A stretch of DNA of 64,000 bases from Ignavibacteria bacterium (GCA_016720835.1 JADKJW010000010.1:1-64000), one strand, 5' to 3'. Numbered from the stretch's first letter, positions 53,731 through 63,787 are shown. Made by a program: numbers and translations. Notes: generated by a model not told the origin, from the letters alone.

Positions 53731-56700
53731 CTACCGCAACAGCAGCAGTCCGCGACTCATGCGATCGGACGAGCGCAGCCAGAACAGGTAGGTCCCGGCC
53801 GAAAGACCGGCTGTCGAAATCTGCCCGCCCCCGGATACTTCGCGCTTCAGCACGAGCTGGCCCGCCGCGTTCGAGAGCAGGATGGTGATTGGCGCATCGC
53901 GACGCCCGAGAACGGTGAACACATCGCCAGCGGCCAGAACGGTCGGATACACCCGAGCTTCGCCGGGATCCGCATCGGCAAGGAGGTCGACGGCGGTGGG
54001 GGTTCCCTCCTTCGAGAGGCAGAACTGCCCGAAGCGTGTCACGCCGTTTCCCGTCGAGAAGGCGACGCTCCCGTCCTGGCCCGCGAGCGCCGCGTCGGCG
54101 CGGTCGAGAGCGGATCCCCAGGTCGGGCCGTCGGCGTTCGACGGACGCGTGTACATCGAGTAGATGCGCGGATCGCCGGCCTCGACAGGCGCGATGGGTC
54201 CGTACCCCGCGAAGCGGATTGAATCCAGCAGAGTAAAGGATGCATTATTCCCGTAATTGTCGCCAATCCAGTAGCCGCGGCTTCCGGGAGCGGCGGCGGG
54301 GCGCGTATCCGGCGCGGAGGAGATGCGCGAGAATACCACGTCCCCGTCGGGCAGGATGCCCGCCGGCGGGAACGCCGCCCGCACGCCCGTTCCGGGAAAG
54401 TCGACGCTGCCCGGCGTGCGGACATCGGCGCGGAAGCTCGTGCCGCCACCGAAGGGTCCGCGTGACGGTACGCGCGAGGCGGAACCCACCAGCGCCGCGT
54501 GCCGCGTTGCGATGCGGTCGTTGGCACGCCCGTCCGTTTCGTTGAACTGGTAGTAGGCGACGAGACCGCTGTCGGACGGCGACGGGGCGCCGGCGTTCCT
54601 CCGCGTGAGATGCATGCGCTCGCGGATCTCGTCGCGGGAAAGCGCGCGGTCGAAGAAGCACGCCTCGTCCATCCGGCCCTTGAAGTAGCGGTCGCCCCAG
54701 TGATTGTAATTTCCGATGAGCATGCCCGCAGTGAAGGACACGGAGTCGTTCGTGTGATGTGACGACCAGCCGCGGCCGTTGACGTACAGCGTGATGCTGT
54801 CGGGCGTCGCGACGAGCGCGACGTGCGTCCACTCGCCTGGCGGCACGCGCAGTCCGGAACCGATCCACCATTGTCCGTTCGGCGGCCAGTAGTAGTGCAG
54901 CTCGTTGTCGCCGTCCACGTTGATCTCCGCGCCGTTGCCACAGAGGATGGACGCGAAGGACGGCTGCACGCCGTCGGGCTTCACCCAGGCGCTGAAGGTG
55001 AAGCGGTTCGTTCTGATGCCGAGCGGAGGCACTTCCACGAGTCCCGGATCGGCATTGCCGCCGAGCGACACCGCGAAGCCGGGGACGGTGTCGGGTTCGC
55101 ATCCACCCGCCTCGACGGTGATCAATCCCGGCAGCGTCTGCGAACTCGGCAGGCCCGCCTGGTTCACGGTCAGCGACACGGTGTACACGCCGGGCGCGGA
55201 GTACAGCACCTTCGGATTTCTCGCGGTGGTGGAACTCACCCAGGCCGCGCCGGGGAAGGACCAGCTCCAGGTTGTCGCCGCGTCCTGCCGCAGCACGGAA
55301 CGGTCGCTGAAATAGAAGGTATCGCGCGGGCAGTCGGTCCGCATCCTGTCGACGGAAATCTGCGCGACCGGCCGCGACGGCTCGTAAAACGGCGCTTCCC
55401 AGATTCCCATGTCGGACCCGCAGCGGATTTTTCCGTCGCGGTAGAAGGGCTTGAGGATGCGCGTGGATATCGAGAGCGGAAGACCGCCGCCGTACGGCGC
55501 CCAATCGCTCATCGCATGGTTACGGTAGTACATGCCGCCCATCGTGGTGCCGACGTACACGCCGCCGTCCGTGCCGAGCTGATGCGCGATATACGAAATC
55601 GGCGCCTGCGCGATGACAGGCGTGCTGAGGTTGATCCAGTGTGCGCCGCCGTCCGTGCTCGTGAACACCTTCTCGTCAGCGGCGAAGCCCGACCGCAATC
55701 CGACCCAGAGTTCCTGCGCATCCGAGCCGGACACATCCATCGTGACGACGCGGCGCGCACCCCAGGAGAGGGCGGGGATCGGCGCGCATTCCGTCCATGA
55801 GCCGCCGCCGTCCGTTGTCCTCCATATCGCCCCGTCCCACACGGCGTTGGAGCGGAGCGAGACGTACATCACCGAGGGATTCGCGCGCGCGATGCGGACA
55901 TGCTCGACGGTCGCGTTCGTGTCCGTCCCGAGACGGAAGCGGTGCACGCGCGCGTACGACGCGCCCGCATCCGTGCTTTTCCAGAGACTGTTTCCGTTGC
56001 CGATGTAGACCGTGCCCGAACAGCGCGGGTCGAAGGTCATGCCGCTGAATTCGGCGTGATAGTAACTCTCGTTGGGCCACATGCCGACGGAGAAGGGGAT
56101 CGGATCCGCGATGGGATTCGTCGGAAGGACGTACCCGCCGATATCGGAGAAATACGCGCGCCGGTTGTCGTCGGGATGGAGGTAGCCGGTGGCCGCTTCG
56201 CCGCCACCCATGCGAAGGAAGCGTCCGTCGGGATAGCCTTCGACAAAGGCCGTATTGCCGTTGTGGTAGCGGCCCCCGACGAACACGTCCTCGTTCCATC
56301 CGCCGTCGAAGCCCCAGAAATCGCTGCCGCCGATGCCGTCCATGCGCGGCTCGTGCGTCTTCGCGAAATCGACGGAGGAATTGATGCCGCCGTCCGAGCA
56401 GATCCACAGCTCCCGGCCGTTCGCGCACAGCCACTGCATGTCGGGATGCGCCCAGGGGAGCCCGCCCACATAGCCGCCGAGCGGATTCCAGGTCGCTCCC
56501 GCGTCGGATGAGCGCCACCAGCTCGTGCCGCCCGCGACCAGTTCTCCGGCATTCATGGGATTCGCGATGATCGCGAAGTCGTAGAATCCCTGCGAGAGTC
56601 CCGCGATGCCGTCCGCGGCGGAGAGGTTGGTATGCGTGGGGACGGTGTACGGTTCGCCCACGAGTCCGGATGGATTCGTGTTCGCCCAGGTGCGGCCGTC

Positions 56701-57780
56701 GTCCGTGCTCCCGAACACGCCCGCGTAGTTGTGCAGATTGTCCGGCGCACTGGCGCTCGCGCCGATCAGTGCGTAGATACGCCCGGGCGCCGCCGCGGTG
56801 ACGGTGATGCGCACACCGTACACCTCCTGCCGCGCTGCTGGCTGCCACCATCCGGGGGCGCCGGACTGGAACGTCGCGCCGCCGTCGCTGGAGCGGCAGA
56901 ACTGCGACGCGTTCGCGCTGTCGCGCACCGTGTACACCACGCGCGCATCGCCCGGGCGCGCGGCCACCGTCCAGCATTCGTTGGCGAACACCTTCGTCCA
57001 GGTCGCGCCGCCGTCGATGCTGCGCAGGAATCCCTTGTTCGTCGCGGCGCACACGACGCGCGGATCGACCGCGCTCACGAGCATGTCGTGCGTCCAGAGG
57101 TCGGCCTCGGCGTACACGGCTGCCCAGGTCGCGCCGCCGTCGGTGGTCTTCACGAGCTTGCCGCCCGTGCCTGCGTAGACGACCGCCGGATTCGACGGGT
57201 CGATTTTTACCGGCCGGACGCTCCCGTGAAGGAAGCCCCCGGACACCTGCTCCCAGTGCAGGCCCCTGTCCGAGGAGCGGAATATCCCGCCGGTCTCGCC
57301 GCCGCAGAAAAGGATGTCAGGATCTGTAAAAGACTGGTCGAGACAGTAGATGTTCGTCTGCCAGGTGACCTTCGTCGTATCGCCTCCGGTCGCGTGCGTC
57401 GTCCTGTGGCCGAGGAAGGTCCAGACGCCCGCTCCCGTGCCGCGCTTCGCGAGTGCGCCGCGTTCGGCGCGCAGCCGCTGCTCGGTGGCCAGCTCGTCGC
57501 CGGGCGATGGGACGCGTATCGAGCCGTCCGCTGTCGCATGGCGCTGCGCCCAGCGGCGGAAGCGCTTGTAGTACTGCGTGTGCGCGTTCTTCTCGAACAC
57601 GCGCGTCGCGTAGTGCGCCGCGAATGCCGAATCGACGACGCGGAGATTCGGACGATCGCAGACCAGGAGACGCATCCACGCGGGCAGGGAAGGATCGTCC
57701 ACCCGGGGCCGGGGTTCGAAGTATTGACCGAAGCCCGTCGCGGCGGGCAGGAGCATCAGGAACGAGAGGATGACCTTCAC
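53731..57780 (-). CDS. Giant secreted BNR/sortilin-repeat protein with PKD, LamG and T9SS domains
   Basis: GTG 57780 gives 1349 aa with a signal peptide (VILSFLMLLPAATGFGQ). Residues about 140-830 hold at least eight BNR/sortilin-type repeats (for example TTDGGATWAAV, SIDGGATWTKV, SSDAGATWNPL, STDGGAHWINL) forming a beta-propeller. A PKD domain follows (FYFSDRSVLRQDAATTWSWSFPG...GVYTVSLTV), then a LamG/concanavalin-like domain (FSAWVKPDGVQ, EWTHVALVATPDSITLYVNG), and the T9SS domain (GTYLFWLRSSDRMSRGLLLLR). It is probably a surface carbohydrate-binding or hydrolytic protein; no catalytic residues can be assigned. No strong ribosome site is visible, and the frame is open another 24 codons upstream. 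Confidence 0.87.
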   Translation of the reverse strand: MKVILSFLMLLPAATGFGQYFEPRPRVDDPSLPAWMRLLVCDRPNLRVVDSAFAAHYATRVFEKNAHTQYYKRFRRWAQRHATADGSIRVPSPGDELATEQRLRAERGALAKRGTGAGVWTFLGHRTTHATGGDTTKVTWQTNIYCLDQSFTDPDILFCGGETGGIFRSSDRGLHWEQVSGGFLHGSVRPVKIDPSNPAVVYAGTGGKLVKTTDGGATWAAVYAEADLWTHDMLVSAVDPRVVCAATNKGFLRSIDGGATWTKVFANECWTVAARPGDARVVYTVRDSANASQFCRSSDGGATFQSGAPGWWQPAARQEVYGVRITVTAAAPGRIYALIGASASAPDNLHNYAGVFGSTDDGRTWANTNPSGLVGEPYTVPTHTNLSAADGIAGLSQGFYDFAIIANPMNAGELVAGGTSWWRSSDAGATWNPLGGYVGGLPWAHPDMQWLCANGRELWICSDGGINSSVDFAKTHEPRMDGIGGSDFWGFDGGWNEDVFVGGRYHNGNTAFVEGYPDGRFLRMGGGEAATGYLHPDDNRRAYFSDIGGYVLPTNPIADPIPFSVGMWPNESYYHAEFSGMTFDPRCSGTVYIGNGNSLWKSTDAGASYARVHRFRLGTDTNATVEHVRIARANPSVMYVSLRSNAVWDGAIWRTTDGGGSWTECAPIPALSWGARRVVTMDVSGSDAQELWVGLRSGFAADEKVFTSTDGGAHWINLSTPVIAQAPISYIAHQLGTDGGVYVGTTMGGMYYRNHAMSDWAPYGGGLPLSISTRILKPFYRDGKIRCGSDMGIWEAPFYEPSRPVAQISVDRMRTDCPRDTFYFSDRSVLRQDAATTWSWSFPGAAWVSSTTARNPKVLYSAPGVYTVSLTVNQAGLPSSQTLPGLITVEAGGCEPDTVPGFAVSLGGNADPGLVEVPPLGIRTNRFTFSAWVKPDGVQPSFASILCGNGAEINVDGDNELHYYWPPNGQWWIGSGLRVPPGEWTHVALVATPDSITLYVNGRGWSSHHTNDSVSFTAGMLIGNYNHWGDRYFKGRMDEACFFDRALSRDEIRERMHLTRRNAGAPSPSDSGLVAYYQFNETDGRANDRIATRHAALVGSASRVPSRGPFGGGTSFRADVRTPGSVDFPGTGVRAAFPPAGILPDGDVVFSRISSAPDTRPAAAPGSRGYWIGDNYGNNASFTLLDSIRFAGYGPIAPVEAGDPRIYSMYTRPSNADGPTWGSALDRADAALAGQDGSVAFSTGNGVTRFGQFCLSKEGTPTAVDLLADADPGEARVYPTVLAAGDVFTVLGRRDAPITILLSNAAGQLVLKREVSGGGQISTAGLSAGTYLFWLRSSDRMSRGLLLLR

Positions 57781-57860
57781 GAGTGCACCTGGATGAAGGG
57801 AATGGTTGGGCGGTCTGGTGTCGCACAAGTGTACGAAATTCTTCGGCGACAAGAATGCAA

Positions 57861-57892
57861 CGAGCCCGCGGCGCGTGTGCGTCGCGGGCTCG
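57861..57892. terminator. GC hairpin between giant gene and RRM gene
   Basis: CGAGCCCGCG (57861-57870) pairs with CGCGGGCTCG (57883-57892) around a 12-nt loop. It lies downstream of the RRM gene on the minus strand. Confidence 0.5.
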
Positions 57893-57957
57893 AATGTGTG
57901 CGCTGCGGAGCGGGGGATCAGATCGAAATCTGCTCTACCGCCGGGGCGCGTTGCCTG

Positions 57958-58272
57958 TTACCAGGAACGTCTGCCGCCGCCGTTGCCGCCGCCGCCGCCT
58001 CTGCTGCCGCCGCCGCCGCCGGGACCTTCCGTACGGGGCCGCGCTTCGTTCACGATCAGGCTGCGTCCTTGCAGTTCCTGTCCGTTCATTCCGGTAATCG
58101 CCGCCTGGGCTTTGGCACGGTCGGACATTTCGACAAAGCCGAAACCCTTCGAGTCGCCACTGAATTTGTCCTTGATGATCGAAGCGGAAGAAACCGCTCC
58201 GAATGTCTCAAAAGCCTGACGCAATTCAGCCTCGGTGACGTCGCGCGACAGATTGCCTACATAGATGTTCAT
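57958..58272 (-). CDS. RRM-type RNA-binding protein with Gly-rich tail
   Basis: The 104-aa protein has one complete RNA recognition motif: RNP2 IYVGNL at residues 3-8 and RNP1 KGFGFVEM at about 42-49. It ends with a Gly/Arg tail (GGGGGSRGGGGGNGGGRRSW). This is the cold-shock-type glycine-rich RNA-binding family common in cyanobacteria and Bacteroidota. AAAGGA upstream supports ATG 58272. It is likely an RNA chaperone or post-transcriptional regulator, possibly cold-induced. Confidence 0.95.
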   Translation of the reverse strand: MNIYVGNLSRDVTEAELRQAFETFGAVSSASIIKDKFSGDSKGFGFVEMSDRAKAQAAITGMNGQELQGRSLIVNEARPRTEGPGGGGGSRGGGGGNGGGRRSW

Positions 58273-58443
58273 TGTGTCCTTTGGTCTAAGAGTCGTGGCG
58301 CCGGAGTCGTTCCGTACGCCGAATCACTCAGTATACACATTTATCAAGCGGTTGCAGTCATTTTCGGCCCTGCAACGAAAATATAGTTTTGAACCGGCGA
58401 ATGCGGGCTCCGTTCAGCGTTCTTTCACGCGACCGAAAGGAGA

Positions 58444-59142
58444 TTAAAACGTCCGCTTCGCGCCGCTGCGCCCGAACTCGATCAATTCCGTGGTGATGCC
58501 GTCGTCCTTCGAAACCGATTTCACGAGACCGTTGATCGGAACTTCGGAATGAAACCACACATCGCTTTTGTAGGTTCTGCCGAAAAATGCGGCCTCGGTG
58601 CCGGTTTTCTGCGTTCCATTGAAGGTCCCCGCAGGAACGGCGACGCTTCCCCCTGCCGATGGCGTGCCGATCTTGACCTTGAAACCGCCAAGCATGTCGC
58701 GGTAGAAGCCGCGCGTGATCGCGAGCACCGGTCCCTCGACAGTCTGCACGTTCTCGTCCTTCATCTTCGTTTTCACCCAGACGATGTCGATATCGTCAAC
58801 GTTGCCGTCCGTACCGGCCTTTTCGAGTCCCTTCACCAGCATCTGTGTCCAGGACTCGTTGGACTCCGACAGCGAATACGTCTCGATGACCCAGCCGCCC
58901 TGCTCCTCTCCGACAATGGAGGTTTTGGAAACAGAGCGTTTCCCGTCGTACACCGTGCCGTGCACCACATACTGCCCCACCGCGTACGGCATGGGCTTCA
59001 TGAACTGTGACGAACTCGCGTAGGTCTGGCCTCCGGCCTTGCCGAAGTAGGTGGCGACCCTGCTCTGCAGCGCAGGATCGATGGACGGGCCGCAACCTGC
59101 CAGGACTGCAAGCAGAAGGAAAGAAAGGGCAAAACGTTTCAT
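58444..59142 (-). CDS. Putative lipoprotein
   Basis: The 232-aa protein has a signal peptide with lipobox L-A-G-C (Cys17) in FLLLAVLAGCGPS. The mature domain is beta-rich with VGQYVVHGTVYDGKRSV and VAVPAGTFNGTQKTGT, a pattern close to that of the 25227 lipoprotein (VVTPAGTF...). Its function is not known. ATG 59142 starts the signal peptide. It stands between the SpoIIE-type phosphatase and the RRM gene on the same strand. Confidence 0.8.
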   Translation of the reverse strand: MKRFALSFLLLAVLAGCGPSIDPALQSRVATYFGKAGGQTYASSSQFMKPMPYAVGQYVVHGTVYDGKRSVSKTSIVGEEQGGWVIETYSLSESNESWTQMLVKGLEKAGTDGNVDDIDIVWVKTKMKDENVQTVEGPVLAITRGFYRDMLGGFKVKIGTPSAGGSVAVPAGTFNGTQKTGTEAAFFGRTYKSDVWFHSEVPINGLVKSVSKDDGITTELIEFGRSGAKRTF

Positions 59143-59241
59143 AGGAACCCCATGACTGATGAACAGTGGTGTAGTGACGCGTAAAGGTATCGCTTTCGGC
59201 GCACACGAGGAACAGGCGCGGATCGCGCAACCGCGCAGCGC

Positions 59242-61827
59242 TCAGGCGCGCTCCCAGAATTTGATGATCACCAGCGTCAGGTCGTCGAACAGTTCCTTTC
59301 TCCCGCTGAATGCGGCCACGTCATCGATGATGCGACGCTTCATGTCCTCCGCGGACAGGTTCGAGGAAAGGCGCACCACGTCGCGCAGGCGCTTGACGCC
59401 GTACTCCTCGTCGTGCACGTTGCTGCTCTCCACCACGCCGTCCGTGTACAGCACGAGGATGTCGCCCTCCTCGATGGGGAGGGTCTGCTCGTGGAATTCC
59501 ACCCGCGCTTGCGTGCCCAGCGGGTAGTGGTGTCCGTTGTCGGACCATTCCAGCAGGAAGGACTCTCCGCCGCGCTGCAGGAGCGGCTTGGGGAGCCCGG
59601 CGTTCGTGAAGACCAGCGCGCGGGTCTCGAGGTCGAGCACGCCGAGGAACACGGCCACGAACATGTGCTTGTGCGTGTCGACGAAGAGCCGGCTGTTCGC
59701 GCGGCCGAGGATGTTGCTGGGCGACGTGTCCAGCTCCGCGGCGTATCGCAACGTCGAGATCGACGAGGCCATGACCATCGCCGCCGACACGCCCTTGTCG
59801 GCGACGTCGCCGATGACAATGCCCGTCTTGCCGTCGGCGGTGCGGACGAAGTCGAAAAAATCGCCTCCCACGTCGCGCGCCGGGGTGGAAATCGCGGCGA
59901 TGTCGATGCCGGGGATGTCGGGCGTCCGAAGGGGAAGCATCGCAGCCTGGATGGAATGGGCGATCTCGATCTCCTTCTTGATCCGCTCCTGTTCCTTCAT
60001 CTCCTCGGTGAGACGCGCGTTCTTCCACCCGAGCGCCGCATGGTCGGCCACGGTGCGCAACAGCTCGAGCACGTCGCTGCTCAGGGGCTTGCCGTCGCGC
60101 CGCTCGCCGAGCAGCGCCGTCACGGTCTCGCCGTCGTGCGCGGCGACGGGAAATGCCGTGTTCATGTCGGGACGGGTGGAGAAGCCGGGCATGCGGCCGA
60201 GTACAAGCACGTCGCCGTCCGCCATGGTTCTGCGGAATTGCGCGTGCGCCGTGAGCGCGCGCAGCGGTTCGGCGTCGATCCGGTCGCCGGCGAGGTGCAT
60301 GGCTTCGCCGTGCTCGTCCAGGCCGAGCACGCTGGCGCCGCGCAGGCCGAGCGTCGCGGGGAGCGTGCGCGTGAGCGCCTCGAGCAGGTCGTCGCGGTTG
60401 AGCATGTTCACCATGGCGCGCGACAGGCTGCGCAACTCCGCGGCGACGCGGAATTCCTCGCGGAACAACCGCGCATCCACGAAGTGCTGGATGCGGTCTT
60501 TCAGCATCGTGACCGCGACGGCGAGCACGCCGGTCACGATGACGCTCACGAAGAGCAGCTCCGTGCGGGTGAAGATGTCGATGAATTCCTGCAGCAGCAG
60601 GTAGATGCCGATGAAGAAGAGCGCGACGAAGGCCGCCAGGATCGCGTAGACGGTCGTCCGCTTGAAAATGACCCGGACGTCGAGGAAGCCGTAGCGCAGG
60701 ATGGCGTAGCCGAACGACAACGGCAGCGCGATCGTCCCGACCGCCCACGCCGCAATGGTCGCGTACAACACGACCGCCCCGGGGAGCTGCCACTCCGCGC
60801 CGTAGAAGCTGAGCGTGATGATGATCGCGAAACTGAGGCCGAACAGCAGGATGCCGATCATGAGCGTCCTGATCACCTTGCGCGTGACGGCCGACTGCGC
60901 GCGCCGGTACGACGACAGCAGAATGGCCGCCCCGATGAACGGGCTCGGCGCGATGAACCCGTAGTTCACGACGAGCGACACCCACGCGCTCTCCTTCGTC
61001 TGCAGCAGGAATTCCTGCACGAAGACGAAGACGAGCAGGGCCAGAAACGGGGCGTACACGATGGCGTTACGCAGGCGGGCCGATCCGCGGATGCGCCGCT
61101 CCTCCGGAAACACGAGCAGAAAGTGCAGCAGAAACGGAAAGAAGAGCACGATGCCCGTGGTCGACACCAGGACCGTCCCGACGCGCCATGCGGACCACCA
61201 CGGAATGAACGTGCTCAGCGGCGACGACGTGAGCAGGTACAGCGCCATCGCCGCGGACAGCAGAAAGTACAGGGGCGCCTCGCGATTCCCCGACCGTCGC
61301 AACAGCACGACGAGCGCGATGAGCAGTATCACCAGCGGCGCGACGCTGTCGACGATGTACAGCGTGAACGACATGATCGCGCCGTGCGCCTCGCCGCGCG
61401 TCTGCAGCAGCACCAGGTCCACCGTCATGCGCTGGCCGTCGCGCAGCAACTCCGCGCGCAGCGTGTCGTTGAGGCGGGCTTCGCCGAAGAGGTCGGAGAG
61501 CGTCGTCATCGTCAGCGAGGCCGAATCGACCGGCACGCCGTCAAGGACCGTGATGACGTCGCGCTCCCGGATGGCGCTCCGCTTCGCGAGCTGTGCCAGG
61601 ACGGACGGCGCGACGAGCAAACCTTCCGCGGTCACCTTCACGATGCGGAACGGGATCGCGGGCCGGGTGTTCTGGAAGAACACCGAGAGGGGAAGCTGCA
61701 GCAGCGTCAGCAGGAGGAGGCAGAACCCGAAGGCCGTCAGGACTCGCGACAGAGCCTTCGATTCAAGGAACCGAGGTTTCTCCAATCCGGAGACGGCGCC
61801 GGCAAATTCGGTCGTGCGTGCGTGCAA
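59242..61827 (-). CDS. Membrane PDZ-GAF-SpoIIE/RsbU-type serine phosphatase
   Basis: This 861-aa multidomain sensor phosphatase has an N-terminal TM helix, a PDZ-like domain (about 45-130), seven or more TM helices (about 140-395), a GAF domain (about 440-590), a short coiled coil EEMKEQERIKKEIEIA, then the PP2C/SpoIIE domain (about 630-860) with GGDFFDF, IGDVADKGVSAAMVM, YTDGVVES and DDLTLVIIK metal motifs intact. Such proteins dephosphorylate anti-anti-sigma factors in stress switches, but no kinase or STAS partner gene is nearby. No ATG exists; TTG 61827 is just after an in-frame stop and TTG 61785 is the alternative. Confidence 0.88.
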   Translation of the reverse strand: MHARTTEFAGAVSGLEKPRFLESKALSRVLTAFGFCLLLLTLLQLPLSVFFQNTRPAIPFRIVKVTAEGLLVAPSVLAQLAKRSAIRERDVITVLDGVPVDSASLTMTTLSDLFGEARLNDTLRAELLRDGQRMTVDLVLLQTRGEAHGAIMSFTLYIVDSVAPLVILLIALVVLLRRSGNREAPLYFLLSAAMALYLLTSSPLSTFIPWWSAWRVGTVLVSTTGIVLFFPFLLHFLLVFPEERRIRGSARLRNAIVYAPFLALLVFVFVQEFLLQTKESAWVSLVVNYGFIAPSPFIGAAILLSSYRRAQSAVTRKVIRTLMIGILLFGLSFAIIITLSFYGAEWQLPGAVVLYATIAAWAVGTIALPLSFGYAILRYGFLDVRVIFKRTTVYAILAAFVALFFIGIYLLLQEFIDIFTRTELLFVSVIVTGVLAVAVTMLKDRIQHFVDARLFREEFRVAAELRSLSRAMVNMLNRDDLLEALTRTLPATLGLRGASVLGLDEHGEAMHLAGDRIDAEPLRALTAHAQFRRTMADGDVLVLGRMPGFSTRPDMNTAFPVAAHDGETVTALLGERRDGKPLSSDVLELLRTVADHAALGWKNARLTEEMKEQERIKKEIEIAHSIQAAMLPLRTPDIPGIDIAAISTPARDVGGDFFDFVRTADGKTGIVIGDVADKGVSAAMVMASSISTLRYAAELDTSPSNILGRANSRLFVDTHKHMFVAVFLGVLDLETRALVFTNAGLPKPLLQRGGESFLLEWSDNGHHYPLGTQARVEFHEQTLPIEEGDILVLYTDGVVESSNVHDEEYGVKRLRDVVRLSSNLSAEDMKRRIIDDVAAFSGRKELFDDLTLVIIKFWERA

Positions 61828-61937
61828 GGGCGTTCAGTGCGATGGTGACAGGTGTGGTGGACACGGCGCGCCGTTGCGAAGGACGCCGCGTCGCGGGATT
61901 GGAATTACGCGGAATCAGGGTTATTGTTACGATTCCT

Positions 61938-61952
61938 TGTGCAACGTGCACA
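61938..61952. promoter_or_regulatory. Palindrome in divergent promoter region
   Basis: TGTGCA-ACG-TGCACA is a perfect dyad between the SpoIIE-type gene (minus) and the thioredoxin-like gene (plus). A single copy; it may be chance. Confidence 0.3.
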
Positions 61953-62037
61953 TGATTCGCGACACACGCAACGGTCCTCCGTGTTCACGGATTTCACCCG
62001 GCGAGACGCGCCTGTTTCGATACAACCCCGTGTTCCC

Positions 62038-63414
62038 ATGAGAATGAAACGCCTTCCCATCGCCTTCGCCTGCTTCCTCCCCGCGCTCGCCGCCCTCTGC
62101 GCAACGGCCCTCGCGCAGCATGGCACACGCCTGTCCACGCCCGAATGGACGGAGTTCCGCGTCGTGGCGCGGCGCTATGATTCGCTGCAGGCCGTCTTCA
62201 AAAAAATGCAGGAAGACCAGCCCGAACTCAAGCGCAATCCGCTGCTCATGCAGTCCCGGCTCCAGAACGGCCTCCAGGAAATTACCGCGATTTACCAGGC
62301 GGTCCCCTCGAAGGCGCAGCCAGCCATGGCGTCGGTGCAGAGCCTCGACGGCTACGGGCTCGAGGATCTCCGCTTGATCAAACTCGCCGCCATTTCCCTC
62401 AACGACATCCCGAAAGCGCAGGGCGCGAACGAGCGCCTCGCCGCGCTGCTCCGCGATCCGGATTCGATTCGCCAGGTCAAACGCGAACTCGCCCAGCTCT
62501 CCGCGCTGCAGGGCGAACTCGACAAGGCCGCCGCCCTCGCAACGGACGAGAATCTGAGCGACGCATCCGAAATGGAAAAGGCCCAGCTCTACGGCAGCAT
62601 CGCGACGGGCGCCGCCGACGACGGCCGGCTCGATCAGGCGAAGGACTACGCCGCCCGCACGGTCAAGGCGCTCCGCTCCTACCAGTTGCAGGATCTCGAC
62701 GCGCCGGGCATGCCGGCCGATTCCATGCAACGCGCGGAATTGAAAAAGATGCAGGACTACTACTTCACCTCGCAGCTCTCCGACGTGGTCGGCGCCGTCG
62801 CATGGCTCTGCAAGAGCACCGGCGGGACGGCGGCGAAGGACGCCTTCCTCGCCGCAATGCGCGGTCTCGTCGGAGATTCCGCGCTGTGGGCGCAGACGAC
62901 AGCCGGTATCGACGCGACCATGCAGAAGCTGGACGGCGAACGGAAAACCCTCAATCAGCCCGCGCCCGCATGGGCGGCGCACGAGTGGATCGGGACCACG
63001 CCGCTGACGCTCGAGGGGCTCGCGGGCAAGGTCGTGCTCGTCGATTTCTTCGCGACCTGGTGCAAACCCTGCATCATGGCCTTCCCGCATCTGCGCGATT
63101 GGACGGAACGGTACGCCGGGCAGGGACTCGTCGTCGTCGGCCTCACCAACTCGCAGGGCCGCTACGACGGAAAACAGCTTGGCGCGGACGAGGAGTTCGC
63201 GAAACTCAAGGATGACTTCATCCCGAAACACAAGATCAATTGGGCGGTCGGCGTGGAAAAGAGCGGGCGCAAGACGTTCACCGAGTACGGAGTCAACGGC
63301 ATTCCCCACGTCGTCCTCATCGACAGGAAAGGCGTGCTTCGCTACTTCAAGGTGGGTGCCGCCGACTACGACAAGACCGAAAAAATGATCAAGAAGCTTC
63401 TCGCCGAGAAATAA
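62038..63414 (+). CDS. Exported TlpA-like thioredoxin-fold protein with N-terminal helical domain
   Basis: The 458-aa protein has a signal peptide (FACFLPALAALCATALA), an all-helical region of about 270 residues (TPR-like, Ala-rich), then a TlpA/AhpC-type thioredoxin domain from about residue 305 with KVVLVDFFATWCKPCIMAFPHL, active site C-K-P-C, and VNGIPHVVLID with the cis-Pro. It works as a periplasmic disulfide reductase or heme-pathway-like helper; the substrate is unknown. ATG 62038 (or 62044) begins the signal peptide; the frame upstream is noise. No strong ribosome site. Confidence 0.9.
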   Translation: MRMKRLPIAFACFLPALAALCATALAQHGTRLSTPEWTEFRVVARRYDSLQAVFKKMQEDQPELKRNPLLMQSRLQNGLQEITAIYQAVPSKAQPAMASVQSLDGYGLEDLRLIKLAAISLNDIPKAQGANERLAALLRDPDSIRQVKRELAQLSALQGELDKAAALATDENLSDASEMEKAQLYGSIATGAADDGRLDQAKDYAARTVKALRSYQLQDLDAPGMPADSMQRAELKKMQDYYFTSQLSDVVGAVAWLCKSTGGTAAKDAFLAAMRGLVGDSALWAQTTAGIDATMQKLDGERKTLNQPAPAWAAHEWIGTTPLTLEGLAGKVVLVDFFATWCKPCIMAFPHLRDWTERYAGQGLVVVGLTNSQGRYDGKQLGADEEFAKLKDDFIPKHKINWAVGVEKSGRKTFTEYGVNGIPHVVLIDRKGVLRYFKVGAADYDKTEKMIKKLLAEK

Positions 63415-63525
63415 CCCGCGCGTTCTCCTGAATCCCGCCCCGGCTTCGCGCATCTTACCTGCAGACGCGCGCATCCGGCGCGCGGCTGTGTGTCCCGCGA
63501 CAATTCATCACATCAGGATCATCCC

Positions 63526-63732
63526 ATGAAATCCAATATCGGAACTGTCGACAGCGTCATCCGCATCGTGCTCGGCCTCGCCGTGCTCTCGCTGCTGTTC
63601 GTTCTTGACGGCAGCCTGCGCTATATCGGCCTCCTCGGCGTCGTCTTCCTCGTGACCGGCTTCGTCAAAGTCTGCCCGCTCTACATGCCGTTCGGACTCT
63701 CCACCTGCAGAACCGTGCCCGAAAAAAAGTAA
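63526..63732 (+). CDS. DUF2892 (YgaP-type transmembrane) protein
   Basis: The 68-aa protein has the DUF2892 pattern: NIGTVDSVIRIVLGLAVL, two TM helices, then FVKVCPLYMPFGLSTC with the two conserved Cys. This family is the membrane part of YgaP rhodanese proteins, here without the rhodanese domain. ATG 63526 has AGGA eight bases upstream. A strong terminator follows. Confidence 0.92.
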   Translation: MKSNIGTVDSVIRIVLGLAVLSLLFVLDGSLRYIGLLGVVFLVTGFVKVCPLYMPFGLSTCRTVPEKK

Positions 63733-63752
63733 TCCTCTCCCTCGAACATGCG

Positions 63753-63787
63753 GGACTCCCGGAACGAAGCCGGGAGTCCTTTTTTTG
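63753..63787 (+). terminator. Rho-independent terminator
   Basis: GGACTCCCGG and CCGGGAGTCC form a 10-bp stem with a 7-nt loop, followed by T8 (63780-63787). Placed 21 bp after the DUF2892 stop. Confidence 0.93.

Noticed and set aside
59413..61848. Very long plus-strand open frame (811 codons) opposite the SpoIIE-type gene
   Set aside because: Composition is His/Arg/Glu-rich without domains; it is the complement of a high-GC gene with clear GAF and PP2C motifs.
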